A stretch of 64,000 nucleotides of DNA from a bacterium. Its GTDB lineage: Bacteria; Verrucomicrobiota; Verrucomicrobiia; Limisphaerales; UBA11358. The stretch spans positions 62,001 to 126,000 of the forward strand of contig JAJXXW010000061.1 of assembly GCA_021780905.1 (NCBI GenBank), given 5' to 3'. Positions 23,712 through 33,775 of the stretch are shown here, piece after piece; the first letter of the stretch is position 1; the number at the start of each line of letters is the position of its first letter. The notes below the pieces were generated by a model. That model was given only the letters and a program-made list of their open reading frames with translations. It was not told the origin of the DNA and did no database searches. Position numbers and translations under genes: made by a program.

Positions 23712-26459
23712 TCACTTTTTTTTCGCGGGTTTCGCCTTGCGCTTCTCCTCAATCGCGGCTTGCGCAGCGGCCAAGCGCGCGACGGGCACGCGATACGGCG
23801 AACAGGAAACGTAGGTCAGGCCGGCGCGATGGCAGAACTTCACGGAATCAGGATCGCCGCCGTGTTCGCCGCAGATGCCGAGCTTGATGCCGGGACGGGT
23901 CTTGCTGCCCTTCTCGACCGCGATTTGGATGAGCTGGCCGACGCCCGTCTGATCAATCGAGGCGAACGGGTTCTTCTTCATGATCTCGTTCTCGGTGTAG
24001 GCACCGAGAAAGGAACCGGAGTCGTCGCGCGACATGCCGAGGCAGGTCTGCGTCAGGTCGTTCGTGCCGAAGCTGAAGAACTCGGCCGTCTGCGCGATTT
24101 CGTCCGCCGTGAGCGCCCCGCGCGGGACTTCGATCATCGTGCCAACGCTGTAGGTGAATTTCACTTTCTTCTCCTTCATCACCAGCGCGGCGACTTCGTG
24201 AACGATGGCAACCTGCAAATCCAGTTCGCGCTTGAAGCCGACGAGCGGGATCATGATTTCGGGCTTGGGCTTGAAGCCTTGCTTTTGGGCATCCGCCGCA
24301 GCTTCAAAAACCGCGCGGGCCTGCATCCGGGTGATTTCCGGGAACTTGATGCCCAGCCGGCAGCCCCGGAAACCGAGCATCGGATTGAACTCGTGCAGTT
24401 CGTGGACGCGGTTGATGATCTTCTCGACGGGGATGTTCATCTTCCGCGCGAGATCCATCTGCGATTCCTTGGTGTTCGGCAGGAATTCGTGCAGCGGCGG
24501 ATCGAGGAAACGGATCGTGGCCGGGAATCCTTTCAGCGCCTTGAAAATGCCGAAGAAGTCTTCGCGTTGATACGGCAGCAATTTCGCCAGCGCCTCTTCG
24601 CGGGCGGCCAGCGTGTCCGCCAGAATCATCTCGCGCATCGCGTCAATGCGGTTGCCTTCAAAGAACATATGTTCCGTGCGGGTGAGGCCGATGCCGGTCG
24701 CGCCGAACGCCACGGCGTTGCTGGTCTGCTCCGGCGTGTCGGCGTTCGTGCGCACTTGCAGGCGCGTGAACTGCGAGCACCACTTCATGAGCTGGTTGTA
24801 ATTTTTGAACTTCTCCGTGGCCTGCGCGGCTTTGTCGCCGTGCAGCAGGCCGGAGATGATTTCCGACGGCGCGGTCTTCACTTCGCCCGCATAGACGGTG
24901 CCAGCGGTGCCGTCAATCGAAAGGTATTCACCCTCCTTGAACGTCTGGCCGCTGATGGTCACGGTCTGCTTGTCGTAATCCACATGCACGCCCGAGGCGC
25001 CGCAGACGCAGACTTTGCCCATCTGCCGGGCGACGAGCGCCGCGTGCGAACTGACGCCACCGCGAGCGGTCAAAATGCCTTCCGCCGCAATCATGCCGCG
25101 CAAATCTTCCGGCGAGGTTTCGACGCGGACGAGCAGCACTCTTTCACCCTTGCCGGCGGCGTGAACCGCGCGTTCGGCGTTGAGATAAATTTTACCCGAA
25201 GCCGCGCCGGGACCGGCGGGCAATCCGGTGGCGATGACTTTCGCTTTCTTCACTTCCGCGAGATCGAAAATGGGCGCGAGAAGCTGTTCGAGCTGGTCGG
25301 CCGGATTCCGCAGCACGGCGGTCTCGGCATCAATCAATTTTTCCTTCACCATGTCGGCGGCGAACTTGAGCGCGGCGGCGGCGGTGCGCTTGCCGTTGCG
25401 CGTCTGGAGCATGAACAGCTTGCCATCCTGGATCGTGAACTCCACGTCCTGCACGTCCTTGAAATGTTTTTCCAGCGTGGCGCGAACCTTGAGGAGTTCC
25501 GCGTAGGAGTTGGGCATCACGTTCTTGAGCTTGAGCACGGGTTCGGGCGTGCGCACGCCGGCGACGACGTCCTCGCCCTGGGCGTTGACGAGGAATTCAC
25601 CGTAGAATTCATTGGTGCCGTTGGCCGGGTTGCGGGTGAACGCGACGCCGGAACCGGACTTGTCGCCGGTGTTGCCGAACACCATCGCCTGCACGTTGAC
25701 GGCGGTGCCCCATTCCGTCGGGATGTTATACTTGCGGCGATAAACCATCGCGCGGTCGTTCATCCAGGAACCGAACACGGCACCGGCGGCACCGCGCAAC
25801 TGATCCCACGGATCGTTGGGAAACACATGGCCGGTGCGTTCCTTGACGAGCGCCTTGAAACGCTTGACGAGTTCCGCCTGATCTTCGGCGGTCAAATCGG
25901 AGTCCACGATGTCCTTGTGATATTTCTCGTGCTTGAATTCGTGGATGACGGTTTCAAACGGCTCATGGTCCTCGCCTTCGCGTTTCTGCACGCCGAGCAC
26001 CACGTCGCCATACATCTGGATGAACCGGCGGTAGCAGTCCCACGCGAAGCGCGGATTCTTCGTGGCGTCCGCCAGCGCGATGACCGACTGATCGTTGAGG
26101 CCGAGATTCAAAATCGTGTCCATCATGCCGGGCATGGAATCGCGCGCACCGGAGCGCACCGCGACGAGCAACGGCATTCCGCTGGTCGCGCCGAACTTTG
26201 TGCCCATGATCTTTTCCATGTTGGCCACGCCGGCCTCCATCTGCGCCTGGAGTTCCTTCGGATAGGTTTTCTTGTGCGCGTAGAAGTAGGTGCAGACTTC
26301 GGTGGTGATGGTGAAACCGGGAGGCACGGGCAGACCGATGCGGGTCATCTCCGCGAGGTTCGCGCCTTTGCCGCCGAGCAGCGGCTTCATCGAGCCGTCG
26401 CCGTCGGCTTTTTTGTTGCCCCAGGTATAGACGTATTTGTTGGATTTAGCTTTGGCCAT
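23712..26459 (-). CDS. ppdK: Pyruvate, phosphate dikinase
   Basis: A 915-residue enzyme for ATP + pyruvate + phosphate to AMP + PEP + PPi, reversible and usable for glycolysis or gluconeogenesis. It has the N-terminal ATP-grasp part ([41 protein letters not shown]), the swivelling phosphohistidine domain with [15 protein letters not shown] (His near 471; most enzymes read GGMTSHA here), and the PEP-binding TIM barrel ending in FGTNDLTQ and the catalytic CGEHGGDP. The start ATG 26459 gives [14 protein letters not shown]; an in-frame ATG 42 bases upstream is less likely. It ends in a Lys-rich tail. Confidence 0.96.
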   Translation of the reverse strand: MAKAKSNKYVYTWGNKKADGDGSMKPLLGGKGANLAEMTRIGLPVPPGFTITTEVCTYFYAHKKTYPKELQAQMEAGVANMEKIMGTKFGATSGMPLLVAVRSGARDSMPGMMDTILNLGLNDQSVIALADATKNPRFAWDCYRRFIQMYGDVVLGVQKREGEDHEPFETVIHEFKHEKYHKDIVDSDLTAEDQAELVKRFKALVKERTGHVFPNDPWDQLRGAAGAVFGSWMNDRAMVYRRKYNIPTEWGTAVNVQAMVFGNTGDKSGSGVAFTRNPANGTNEFYGEFLVNAQGEDVVAGVRTPEPVLKLKNVMPNSYAELLKVRATLEKHFKDVQDVEFTIQDGKLFMLQTRNGKRTAAAALKFAADMVKEKLIDAETAVLRNPADQLEQLLAPIFDLAEVKKAKVIATGLPAGPGAASGKIYLNAERAVHAAGKGERVLLVRVETSPEDLRGMIAAEGILTARGGVSSHAALVARQMGKVCVCGASGVHVDYDKQTVTISGQTFKEGEYLSIDGTAGTVYAGEVKTAPSEIISGLLHGDKAAQATEKFKNYNQLMKWCSQFTRLQVRTNADTPEQTSNAVAFGATGIGLTRTEHMFFEGNRIDAMREMILADTLAAREEALAKLLPYQREDFFGIFKALKGFPATIRFLDPPLHEFLPNTKESQMDLARKMNIPVEKIINRVHELHEFNPMLGFRGCRLGIKFPEITRMQARAVFEAAADAQKQGFKPKPEIMIPLVGFKRELDLQVAIVHEVAALVMKEKKVKFTYSVGTMIEVPRGALTADEIAQTAEFFSFGTNDLTQTCLGMSRDDSGSFLGAYTENEIMKKNPFASIDQTGVGQLIQIAVEKGSKTRPGIKLGICGEHGGDPDSVKFCHRAGLTYVSCSPYRVPVARLAAAQAAIEEKRKAKPAKKK

Positions 26460-26529
26460 AAATTCAGTGATGTCGGTTAAATGATTCGTGAAAACGAGCA
26501 CCTAAAATAGCAAAGCTGATTTAGGAGTC

Positions 26530-26699
26530 AATGAATCAAGCGGTCTGGACGAACGGGGGGAGCGCACGCGCCCTCGCGTGTGGTTTCCAGCGCCCTCGCT
26601 GGAAACATCTGGCAAGGGGGGGGGCTCTCCGCAAGGAGTCCGACGAGGGCGTCGAACCCGGCAGCCGGGGGCGGCTGCGCTCCCGCCACGCAATGACAA
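26530..26699. repeat. GC-rich inverted repeats upstream of ppdK
   Basis: Imperfect inverted repeats including TTTCCAGCGCCCTCGCTGGAAA (22 bases, palindromic halves TTTCCAGCG/CGCTGGAAA) and a run of eight or more G. The sequence has no coding character and directly abuts the CCCAGCCAT element. Together they fill most of the ppdK-metH gap. Confidence 0.6.
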
Positions 26700-26700
26700 T

Positions 26701-26838
26701 AGCCCAGCCATTCATGGCTGGGTGAAGTGTCCCACAAACCGAACCAGTCCCGTTAGGGACGAAAGCAATGGTCTGCCGTCCCTGAAGGGACTTGGAAACA
26801 TTCCCGAACCATGAACCCAGCCATGAATGGCTGGGCTT
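26701..26838. repeat. CCCAGCCATGAATGGCTGGG palindromic element
   Basis: The element begins with the 20-base palindrome GCCCAGCCATTCATGGCTGG plus G, and ends with CCCAGCCATGAATGGCTGGG; these are near-identical in reverse complement. Between them are GTCCCGTTAGGGAC and GTCCCTGAAGGGAC. This looks like two or more REP-type units in inverted array. Its right end touches the truncated gene at 26842-26991. Confidence 0.8.
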
Positions 26839-26841
26839 TTG

Positions 26842-26991
26842 TCAGGCCATGGGTTCCCGCGCCCAATGATTCACCGCCACACCGCCGATCATGCGCCACG
26901 CGATCTCCCCGTGCTCCAGCGTGGCGACCAGCCGCGAAACATCATCGCCGCCGCCCGCCGTCGGCCAGTCATAAAACTGACGCCGTGTCAT
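26842..26991 (-). pseudogene. N-terminal fragment of a nucleotidyltransferase-like protein
   Basis: A 49-codon reading frame starting MTRRQFYDWPTAGGGDDVSR and containing AWRMIGGVAVNHWAREPMA before a stop. IGGxAVNxW-(x)-P-x-A-T-x-D-D/V-D is the usual lead into the catalytic site of AbiEii-like and related nucleotidyltransferases, but here the frame stops just where the palindromic element begins, before the catalytic Asp pair. It therefore looks like a gene cut off by the element. The family assignment is an inference from about 15 residues. Confidence 0.5.
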
Positions 26992-27099
26992 GGGCACAGA
27001 TTAAGCCCACCCGTTCTTCGCGCAAGGACGGGCCGAAGACTGAATCCAAAATCCATCCCGCGCTTGTCGCGCCCGCCCGCTTGTTGCAAACTGCGCGCC

Positions 27100-27261
27100 A
27101 TGCCGACGACCATCACCGAACTGCTCGCCAAGGCGGGCAGCCAGTTTTCCACCGAAATTTTCGACACCAAGACCATCGCCGCCGTCGAGACCTCGCTCAC
27201 CGAAAAGAACGGCAACGGTCCCGGCGTATGGGCGATGTCGCCCGGCGTCATGGCGGTGTAA
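27100..27261 (+). CDS. Short hypothetical protein, possibly a gene fragment
   Basis: A 53-codon frame starting MPTTITELLAKAGSQF and running through TKTIAAVETSLTEKNG to a stop at 27261. It is followed 80 bases later by a strong terminator on the same strand, which fits a short transcript. The amphipathic helical text looks protein-like, but no family was recognised. It may be a fragment, like its truncated neighbour on the other strand. Confidence 0.35.
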   Translation: MPTTITELLAKAGSQFSTEIFDTKTIAAVETSLTEKNGNGPGVWAMSPGVMAV

Positions 27262-27340
27262 GTCCCGGCGATGCCGTCCCCTCAACCAGCCTGCGGCCAC
27301 CTTCTCCGCCGTGAGGGAGAAGGCAAGGAGAGGGGAAACA

Positions 27341-27371
27341 AAAAAGCCCGCTCGGTGGAGCGGGCTTTTTT
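27341..27371 (+). terminator. Rho-independent terminator upstream of metH
   Basis: Hairpin AAAAAGCCCGCTC-ggtg-GAGCGGGCTTTTT, 13 pairs, followed by further T residues; it works in either direction. It separates the repeat-rich gap from metH. An imperfect CCTTCTCC...GGAGAAGG repeat lies just before it (27299-27323). Confidence 0.85.
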
Positions 27372-27445
27372 ATTCGATAAATTTCCCATTTTGCCACCCG
27401 CCCCCTGCCACCGTTTCGCCCGTGCCCAATAGCTAACATATCATC

Positions 27446-27465
27446 AAATCAAGATGCGTTGATTT
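27446..27465. promoter_or_regulatory. Inverted repeat upstream of metH, possible operator
   Basis: AAATCAA-GATGCG-TTGATTT is a perfect 7-base inverted repeat about 40 bases before the metH start. The ATCAA-N6-TTGAT core resembles ArsR-family operators, a group that includes regulators of methionine-cycle genes such as SahR. No regulator gene is adjacent and no cobalamin riboswitch was recognised. Confidence 0.4.
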
Positions 27466-27504
27466 TTAATTTGAAACATCAGCGGATTTGGCTATCTTGA
27501 ACCC

Positions 27505-30500
27505 ATGTCGAACCACGCCGAACTGCTCAAAAAGGCACTGCAAGAACGCATCGTCATCATTGACGGCGCGATGGGCACGACCATCCGCACCTACGGCTTG
27601 GGTGAGAAGGAGATTCGCGGCGAACGGTTTGCGGATTCCAAGAAAGACCTGAAGAACAACGGCGACCTCTACTCGCTGACGCAAGCGGCGACGATCTGCG
27701 ACATCCATCGCCGCTTTCTGGAAGCCGGCGCGGACATCATCGAGACGAATACTTTTTCCGCCACCAGCATCGGCCAGAGCGAATTTTTCGTGGACGACCC
27801 GCGCGAGCATGGCGGCCGCAAAGACCCGGCGTTTTATCAAGGCATCATCGAGAACAAGTTTCTCAACGACCTTGCGTGGGAGATCAACGAACAATCAGCC
27901 AAGCAATGCCGTGAATGGGCTGACCGCATCGCGAACAAGACCGGTCGTCCGCGCTTCGTCGCCGGTGCGGTGGGGCCGCTGACGGTTTCGCTGTCGAACT
28001 CCCCGGATGCGGATGACGCGGGCTTTCGCGTCTGCACGTTTGATCAGGTGAAGACCGCCTACACACACCAGATTCGCGGGCTCATCGCGGGCGGCTCGGA
28101 CATTCTGCTCGTTGAGACGATTTTTGATTCGCTCAACGCCAAGGCCGCGCTGGTGGCGATTCAGGAAGTCTTTGAGCAGGACAAAAAGATTCTGCCGATC
28201 ATGATTTCCGCCGCCGTCGGCCGCGGCGGCGAGACGATGATTTCCGCGCAGACGGTCGAGGCGTATTGGAACGCGATGAAGCATGTGAATCCGATCGCCA
28301 TCGGCCTCAACTGCTCGCTCGGCCCGGATTTGATGAGGCCGTTCCTCGCGGAACTCGCGGAGAAATCCGACACCGCCATCTCCTGCTATCCGAACGCGGG
28401 CTTGCCGAATCCGCTGTCGCCGACGGGCTTTGATTTGCAGCCGGCGGACATGGGTAATTTCCTCGGCGAGTTTGCGCAAAGTGGCTTGCTCAACATCGCC
28501 GGCGGCTGCTGCGGCAACACGCCGGAGCACATCGCGGCGATTGCGAAGGCGCTGGAAGGACGGCATCCGCGTGAGTTTGCGGAACGGAAGTCCGTCACCC
28601 AATGCTTGGGTGGAACGGGCTACCAGCCCGTTTCCGCTGGCAACTTGCCGACGGATTCAGCCCGGCAGGTTGCCGGGCCGAACGGCCAAGTTGGCCGTTC
28701 CACCCAGACCAAACCGCTCCGCCTGTCCGGTTCGCAGCCGTTCACGCAGCAGATCGGCCAGTTCATCATGATCGGCGAGCGCACGAACGTCGCGGGTTCG
28801 CCCAAGTTTGCCAAGCTCATCAAAGAGAACAAATATGAAGAAGCTGTGGCCGTGGCCCGCCAGCAGGTCGAGAACGGCGCGAACATCATTGATATCTGCA
28901 TGGATGAAGGGATGATTGACGGCGTCGCGGCCATGACGCGCTTTCTGCATTTGCTCGGCAGCGAACCGGAAGTCGCCAAAGTGCCGTTCATGGTGGACTC
29001 GTCGAAATGGGAAGTCATCGAAGCCGGCCTGAAATGCGTCCAAGGCAAAGGCATCGTGAACTCCATTTCGATGAAGGAAGGCGAGGCCAAATTCCGCGAA
29101 CATGCCCACAAAGTTTTGAAATATGGTGCGGCGGTGGTCGTGATGGCTTTTGACGAACAAGGCCAGGCCGCGACGCTCGCGGACAAAATCCGCATCTGCG
29201 AACGCGCCTATCGCATTCTCGTGGACGAGGTCGGCTTCCCGCCGGAGGACATCATTTTCGATCCGAACATTCTCACCGTCGGCACGGGCATCGAGGAGCA
29301 CAACAACTACGCCGTGGACTTCATCGGAGCCACGCGCTGGATCAAACAGAATTTGCCGCACGCGAAAGTCAGCGGCGGTTTGTCGAACGTGTCGTTCAGT
29401 TTCCGCGGCAACAACCCCGTGCGCGAAGCGATGCACAGCGCGTTTCTGTTCCACGCGATCAAGGCCGGGATGGACATGGCCATCGTGAACGCCGGCATGT
29501 TGGAAGTTTACGAGGAGATCGAGCCGGAGTTGAAGGAACTTGTCGAAGATGTTTTGCTCAACCGCCGACCCGACGCGACCGAACGCCTCGTGACATTCGG
29601 CGAAAAACTCAAAGCCGCCAGTGCCGGCACGACGGCCAGCGACAAAAAAGTGGAGGAAGAATGGCGCAAAGGCACGGTCGAGGAACGCCTTTCGCACTCG
29701 CTCGTGAAGGGCATTGACGCCTACGTTGACACCGACACCGCAGAGGCGCTCGCCAAATACGGCAAGCCGCTCGCGGTCATCGAAGGGCCGCTGATGGCGG
29801 GCATGAGCGTGGTTGGCGATTTGTTCGGCGCGGGCAAAATGTTTCTGCCGCAGGTCGTGAAGTCGGCGCGCGTGATGAAGAAATCCGTCGCGTATCTCAC
29901 GCCGTTCATGGAAGCCGAGAAAGCCGCGATGGCCGCGCGCGGTGAAGTTGTGAAGGCGCAGGGCAAAATCGTCCTCGCCACCGTGAAAGGTGACGTGCAT
30001 GACATCGGCAAGAACATCGTCGGCGTCGTGCTGGCGTGCAATAACTACGAAGTCATTGACCTCGGCGTGATGGTGCCGTGCGAAAAAATTCTCGAACGCG
30101 CGAAGCTGGAAAAGGTCGACCTCATCGGCTTGAGCGGATTGATCACGCCATCGCTCGACGAAATGGTTCACGTCGCCCGCGAGATGGAACGCACGGGCTT
30201 CAAGATTCCCCTGCTCATCGGCGGCGCGACCACGAGCCGGGCGCACACCGCTGTCAAAGTGGCGCAGCATTATAGCGAACCTGTGGTTCACGTCCTCGAC
30301 GCCTCGCGTGCCGTGCCGGTGACGAGCAGCCTGTTGAGCAAAGAGGGCAAAGCGCCGTTCGTGAAGAAGCTCCGTGAAGATTACGAAAAGCTCCGTTCGC
30401 AACACGCCGGGTCGCAGGTGAAACTGCTTTCGCTCGCAGCCGCCCGCGCCAACGCGCCAAAGCTGAAATACGACGACCTACCGAAGCCGGAGTTCACCGG

Positions 30501-31485
30501 CGTGCGCGTGCTGTCGTCCGCACCGTTCAATCCTGGCAAGTGCGACTGCGGTTCGTCCCACGGCCACGCCGGAGCGTTCGGCGTTTCGCTGGAGGAAGTC
30601 GTGCCGTTCATTGATTGGACGCCGTTTTTTCACACATGGGAACTGCGCGGCGTTTATCCGAAAATTCTCACTCACGAAAAGCACGGCGAGGAAGCCACCA
30701 AGCTGTTTGCCGACGCACAGAAGATGCTCGCGGAATTCGTCGCGAACAAATCGCTGAAACTGCAGGCGGTTTACGGACTGTTTCCAGCAAATGCCTTCGG
30801 CGACGACGTGGAGGTTTACACCAATGGTTCACGCAAACATCTGCGGGCGAAATTCCATTTCCTCCGCCAACAGATCGAGAAAGGCGACGGCACGCCGAAT
30901 TGGTGCCTGGCGGATTTCGTCGCGCCGCGCGAATCTCAAATTTCAAATTTGAAATCGCAAATTCCGGCGGACCACCTCGGCGCGTTCGCGGTTACGGCGG
31001 GCATTGGCTTGAAAGAAATCGTCGAAAGTTACAAGGCGCAGCACGACGATTATAACGCTATCATGGCCGAAGCGATTGCCGATCGTCTGGCCGAAGCGTT
31101 CGCCGAGTATTTGCACAAACGGGTCCGCGACGAGTGGGGTTTTGGTAAAACCGAAAAGCTCACGACCGAAGATTTGATTGCCGAAAAATATCGCGGCATC
31201 CGTCCCGCTGCCGGTTATCCCGCGTGCCCCGACCACACCGAGAAAGCGATTCTCTGGGACTTGCTGGATGCCGAAAAACACACCGGCATCAAGCTCACCG
31301 AAAATTTCGCCATGTGGCCCGGCGCCAGCGTCAGCGGCCTTTATTTTGCGCATCCCAAATCAAAATACTTTGCCGTCGGCAAACTCGGCCAGGATCAGGT
31401 GGAAGATCTGGCCAAGCGCAAAGGCAAGTCCGTTTCCGAAATGGAACGCTGGCTGGGGCCGTGGTTGAATTACTTGCCGGTTTGA
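27505..31485 (+). CDS. metH: Cobalamin-dependent methionine synthase
   Basis: A 1326-residue enzyme that methylates homocysteine from methyltetrahydrofolate through B12. The homocysteine domain (1-350) has the zinc ligands GLNCS and [10 protein letters not shown]. The folate domain starts at about 423 with [13 protein letters not shown]. The B12 domain has [14 protein letters not shown] near 830, where His is the cobalt ligand, and the reactivation domain (about 990-1326) ends near [22 protein letters not shown]. All four modules are in one chain, as in E. coli. Residues about 368-401 are encoded by an inserted palindromic repeat, and [13 protein letters not shown] near 1142 by a simple repeat; both lie in linkers. 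Confidence 0.96.
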   Translation: MSNHAELLKKALQERIVIIDGAMGTTIRTYGLGEKEIRGERFADSKKDLKNNGDLYSLTQAATICDIHRRFLEAGADIIETNTFSATSIGQSEFFVDDPREHGGRKDPAFYQGIIENKFLNDLAWEINEQSAKQCREWADRIANKTGRPRFVAGAVGPLTVSLSNSPDADDAGFRVCTFDQVKTAYTHQIRGLIAGGSDILLVETIFDSLNAKAALVAIQEVFEQDKKILPIMISAAVGRGGETMISAQTVEAYWNAMKHVNPIAIGLNCSLGPDLMRPFLAELAEKSDTAISCYPNAGLPNPLSPTGFDLQPADMGNFLGEFAQSGLLNIAGGCCGNTPEHIAAIAKALEGRHPREFAERKSVTQCLGGTGYQPVSAGNLPTDSARQVAGPNGQVGRSTQTKPLRLSGSQPFTQQIGQFIMIGERTNVAGSPKFAKLIKENKYEEAVAVARQQVENGANIIDICMDEGMIDGVAAMTRFLHLLGSEPEVAKVPFMVDSSKWEVIEAGLKCVQGKGIVNSISMKEGEAKFREHAHKVLKYGAAVVVMAFDEQGQAATLADKIRICERAYRILVDEVGFPPEDIIFDPNILTVGTGIEEHNNYAVDFIGATRWIKQNLPHAKVSGGLSNVSFSFRGNNPVREAMHSAFLFHAIKAGMDMAIVNAGMLEVYEEIEPELKELVEDVLLNRRPDATERLVTFGEKLKAASAGTTASDKKVEEEWRKGTVEERLSHSLVKGIDAYVDTDTAEALAKYGKPLAVIEGPLMAGMSVVGDLFGAGKMFLPQVVKSARVMKKSVAYLTPFMEAEKAAMAARGEVVKAQGKIVLATVKGDVHDIGKNIVGVVLACNNYEVIDLGVMVPCEKILERAKLEKVDLIGLSGLITPSLDEMVHVAREMERTGFKIPLLIGGATTSRAHTAVKVAQHYSEPVVHVLDASRAVPVTSSLLSKEGKAPFVKKLREDYEKLRSQHAGSQVKLLSLAAARANAPKLKYDDLPKPEFTGVRVLSSAPFNPGKCDCGSSHGHAGAFGVSLEEVVPFIDWTPFFHTWELRGVYPKILTHEKHGEEATKLFADAQKMLAEFVANKSLKLQAVYGLFPANAFGDDVEVYTNGSRKHLRAKFHFLRQQIEKGDGTPNWCLADFVAPRESQISNLKSQIPADHLGAFAVTAGIGLKEIVESYKAQHDDYNAIMAEAIADRLAEAFAEYLHKRVRDEWGFGKTEKLTTEDLIAEKYRGIRPAAGYPACPDHTEKAILWDLLDAEKHTGIKLTENFAMWPGASVSGLYFAHPKSKYFAVGKLGQDQVEDLAKRKGKSVSEMERWLGPWLNYLPV
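28607..28706. repeat. TGGGTGGAAC palindromic repeat inside metH, copy C
   Basis: A 100-base element with inverted ends TGGGTGGAACGGGC ... GGCCGTTCCACCCA, inside metH. It reads through as [20 protein letters not shown] and continues to VGRSTQ without a stop. It lies in the linker between the homocysteine and folate domains. Copies A and B lie between ACIII genes, and copy A in the opposite direction would also encode GGTGYQPV, so the element may be kept open in one frame. Confidence 0.9.
30932..30965. repeat. AAATTTC simple repeat inside metH
   Basis: Imperfect heptamer tract (TCTCAAATTTCAAATTTGAAATCGCAAATT in pieces) that encodes [10 protein letters not shown] in the reactivation domain region of MetH, where other MetH proteins have a short variable loop. 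Confidence 0.6.
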
Positions 31486-31527
31486 CGCTGGACTTGTTTT
31501 TCAGGCGGCGTGGCGTAAATTTGCCGC

Positions 31528-31986
31528 ATGAAACAAGATGTGGTGCCCGTTCAGATTCGCGGCATTCTGCCGGCCAATAGCGGCTGCGCGCTGTTTGTCG
31601 GCAATGACGAGAAAGTTTTTGTCATCAATGTCGAACCGCAGATGGGGCAAGTCATCGGGATGTTTCTGCGCGCCGCGCCGAAGGAACGACCGCTCACGCA
31701 CGACCTCATCAACCGGATGTTCCAAGGGTTCGGCATCACCGTCGAGCGCGTCGTCATCACGGACTTGAAAAACTCCACCTACTTCGCGCGGCTGATTTTG
31801 CAACAGCAAAACGAGGTGGCGCGGAAAATCGTTGAACTCGACGCGCGGCCGAGCGATTGTCTGGCACTGGCGGCGGCGCAGAAAAAACCGATTTTCGTAT
31901 CCGCGTCGTTATTCGCGCAGGTCGAGGACATGAGCGAAGTCCTCGACAAGATGAACGAATCGGGCAGCGAAGCGGAATCCGAATAG
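31528..31986 (+). CDS. Bifunctional nuclease (BFN/DUF151) domain protein
   Basis: A 152-residue protein of the BFN family: FVINVEPQMGQVIGMFL, RPLTHDLINRMFQGFGI, VVITDLKNSTYFARLIL and DARPSDCLALAAAQKKPIFV match the conserved blocks. Plant BFN proteins have DNase and RNase activity; the bacterial role is not settled. The C terminus is a Glu/Ser-rich tail. It sits between metH and holA with no gap before holA, so it is probably cotranscribed with it. Confidence 0.9.
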   Translation: MKQDVVPVQIRGILPANSGCALFVGNDEKVFVINVEPQMGQVIGMFLRAAPKERPLTHDLINRMFQGFGITVERVVITDLKNSTYFARLILQQQNEVARKIVELDARPSDCLALAAAQKKPIFVSASLFAQVEDMSEVLDKMNESGSEAESE

Positions 31987-33120
31987 ATGGCTGCGCCCAC
32001 CCAACCGCTCGCCCTCGTCTGCGGCGATGACGATTTCGCCGTCAAACAGCGCGCTCGCCAAATCTTCGCCGACTGGTCGGCCGAACTCGGCGGCATGGAT
32101 CACGAAATCATCGAGGCGACCGTCAGCAACGGCGGCGACGCACTGACCGCCATCGGCAAGCTTCGCGAAGCCCTCAATACCCTGCCCTTTTTCGGCGGCG
32201 GCAAAGCCGTCTGGCTGCGCGACTGCAATTTTCTCGGCGAGGAACGCACCGCTTCATCCGCCGCCGTGACGGAAACTTTGGCGTCGCTGGCGGAAGAACT
32301 GAAGAATTTTTCGTGGCAAAATGTCCGGCTGCTCATCAGCGCCGGCAAGGTGGACAAGCGGAAGGTTTTTTACAAGACGCTCGAAAAAATCGGGACGGTG
32401 GAGGCTTTTACGGCGTGGTCGGTGGATGACCGCGACTGGGCGGACAAGGCGCAGCTCGCCGCGCGCGCCGCGCTCAAGGCGCGGCAGAAGGAAATTTCGC
32501 GCGACGCGCTGATGGAGTTGATGCAGCGGGCCGGCGCGAACGCCCGGCAGTTGGAAAATGAAATTGAGAAACTGTGCGTGGCCGTTGGCGACCGGAACAA
32601 AATTGAACTGGCCGACGTGACGCGCGTTTGCCCGTTGAACAAGCAGGCGCGGGCGTTCGCGCTGGGCGACGCGCTGGGCGAACGCAATTTGCCGGCACTG
32701 TTGAAATGCCTGGACGAGGAGCTTTGGGAAATCCGCGCGAAGATTGACAAGGACAAGTCGGAAATCGGTTTGCTTTACGGCCTGACCGGCAAGATCCGCG
32801 CGCTGCTGTTTTTGAAGGAGATGATGCGCGAAGGCTGGCTCAAGGAGCCGCGCGATTACAATGCCTTCAAGGCGCAACTGGAGCGCGTGCCGGCGGACAA
32901 ACTGCCGCAGGAAAAGAAATTCAACCCGCTGGCGATCAATCCTTATGTGCTTTACAAAGCCCTGCCCCAGGTCAAAAAATACACCACGGCGGAACTGGTG
33001 AACGCGCTGGAGGTGCTCCTGCGCTGCAACCAGCGGCTGGTGTCCAGCGGACTGGATGAGGCGCTCGTCCTGCAGCAGGCGCTGGTGCGAATCGTGTCGC
33101 CCGGCGCGCTGGCCGCCTGA
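31987..33120 (+). CDS. holA: DNA polymerase III delta subunit
   Basis: A 377-residue clamp-loader subunit. The N terminus (PLALVCGDDDFAVKQRARQIF) and the sequence MELMQRAGANARQLENEIEKL match the AAA+-like HolA fold, followed by the C-terminal collar domain. It opens the beta clamp during replication. It lacks Walker motifs, as normal for delta. It starts right after the upstream stop and ends right before the STAS gene. Confidence 0.88.
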   Translation: MAAPTQPLALVCGDDDFAVKQRARQIFADWSAELGGMDHEIIEATVSNGGDALTAIGKLREALNTLPFFGGGKAVWLRDCNFLGEERTASSAAVTETLASLAEELKNFSWQNVRLLISAGKVDKRKVFYKTLEKIGTVEAFTAWSVDDRDWADKAQLAARAALKARQKEISRDALMELMQRAGANARQLENEIEKLCVAVGDRNKIELADVTRVCPLNKQARAFALGDALGERNLPALLKCLDEELWEIRAKIDKDKSEIGLLYGLTGKIRALLFLKEMMREGWLKEPRDYNAFKAQLERVPADKLPQEKKFNPLAINPYVLYKALPQVKKYTTAELVNALEVLLRCNQRLVSSGLDEALVLQQALVRIVSPGALAA

Positions 33121-33663
33121 ATGCAAATCAATTCAAAAGTAAAAATGTCATCAGCCAATTTATCCGTTCTGGTCGGGAAAAACTTCGTCTGCATCAAAAT
33201 CGCCGGGCGGGCCAACTTTGCTTCCAGCCCGGATTTCAAGACGCTGTTGAGCGAGCTGGCGCAAAAGGGATTCGGTCATTTCATCATTGATTTGAGCGAG
33301 TGCGTGCTCATGGACAGCACGTTTCTGGGCGTGCTGGCCGGATTCGGCATGAAGTTAAATCCGAAGGGCGCGCCGGCCGAGCGGGGGATCGAGTTGCACG
33401 GGGCCACCGCGCGCGTCAGCGAACTGCTCGAAAATCTCGGCGCGGCGCATCTGTTCAAACGGACCAGCGGGCCGCTGCAACTGCCGTCCAACCTGGAAAC
33501 CTGCAACCCGGAATCCATCCACCCCTCGCACGAAATGATCGCACGCACCAGCCTGGAAGCCCACCAGACCCTGATGGCCATGAACCCGGAAAACGAGGCC
33601 CGCTTTAAGGACGTGGCCCAGTTTCTCGCGGAAGATTTGAAGAACCTCGAAAAGTCCCTCTGA
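33121..33663 (+). CDS. STAS domain protein, anti-sigma factor antagonist type
   Basis: A 180-residue protein. The STAS domain (about 10-120) has HFIIDLSECVLMDSTFLGVL; DST is the phosphorylatable-serine motif of SpoIIAA-like antagonists. A C-terminal extension (about 125-180, EMIARTSLEAHQTLMAMNPENEARFKD) is helical and of unknown role. GTG/ATG choice: ATG 33121 directly follows the holA stop, and ATG 33145 (MSSANLSVLVG) is a good alternative. A cognate anti-sigma kinase is not in the window. Confidence 0.82.
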   Translation: MQINSKVKMSSANLSVLVGKNFVCIKIAGRANFASSPDFKTLLSELAQKGFGHFIIDLSECVLMDSTFLGVLAGFGMKLNPKGAPAERGIELHGATARVSELLENLGAAHLFKRTSGPLQLPSNLETCNPESIHPSHEMIARTSLEAHQTLMAMNPENEARFKDVAQFLAEDLKNLEKSL

Positions 33664-33775
33664 AATCTATCCCCCATCCAGTCCCCGGACAACCCGTCTC
33701 CCGCCCGTCCAATTCCGAAGGTTTTTAAATGACGCGGAGGGAATTGTAAGCCAGAATGTCCCCCCGTGGTTTTGC

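Noticed and set aside
23760-26480. A 906-codon open frame antisense to ppdK, and a similar 582-codon frame antisense to metH (28657-30405)
   Set aside because: Long antisense frames are expected in GC-rich codon-biased genes. The proteins are His/Arg-rich without any recognisable domain, while ppdK and metH are certain.
27373-27504. Cobalamin riboswitch before metH
   Set aside because: The gap is only about 130 bases and lacks the B12-box pattern (GCCACTG-like); only the short inverted repeat is visible.
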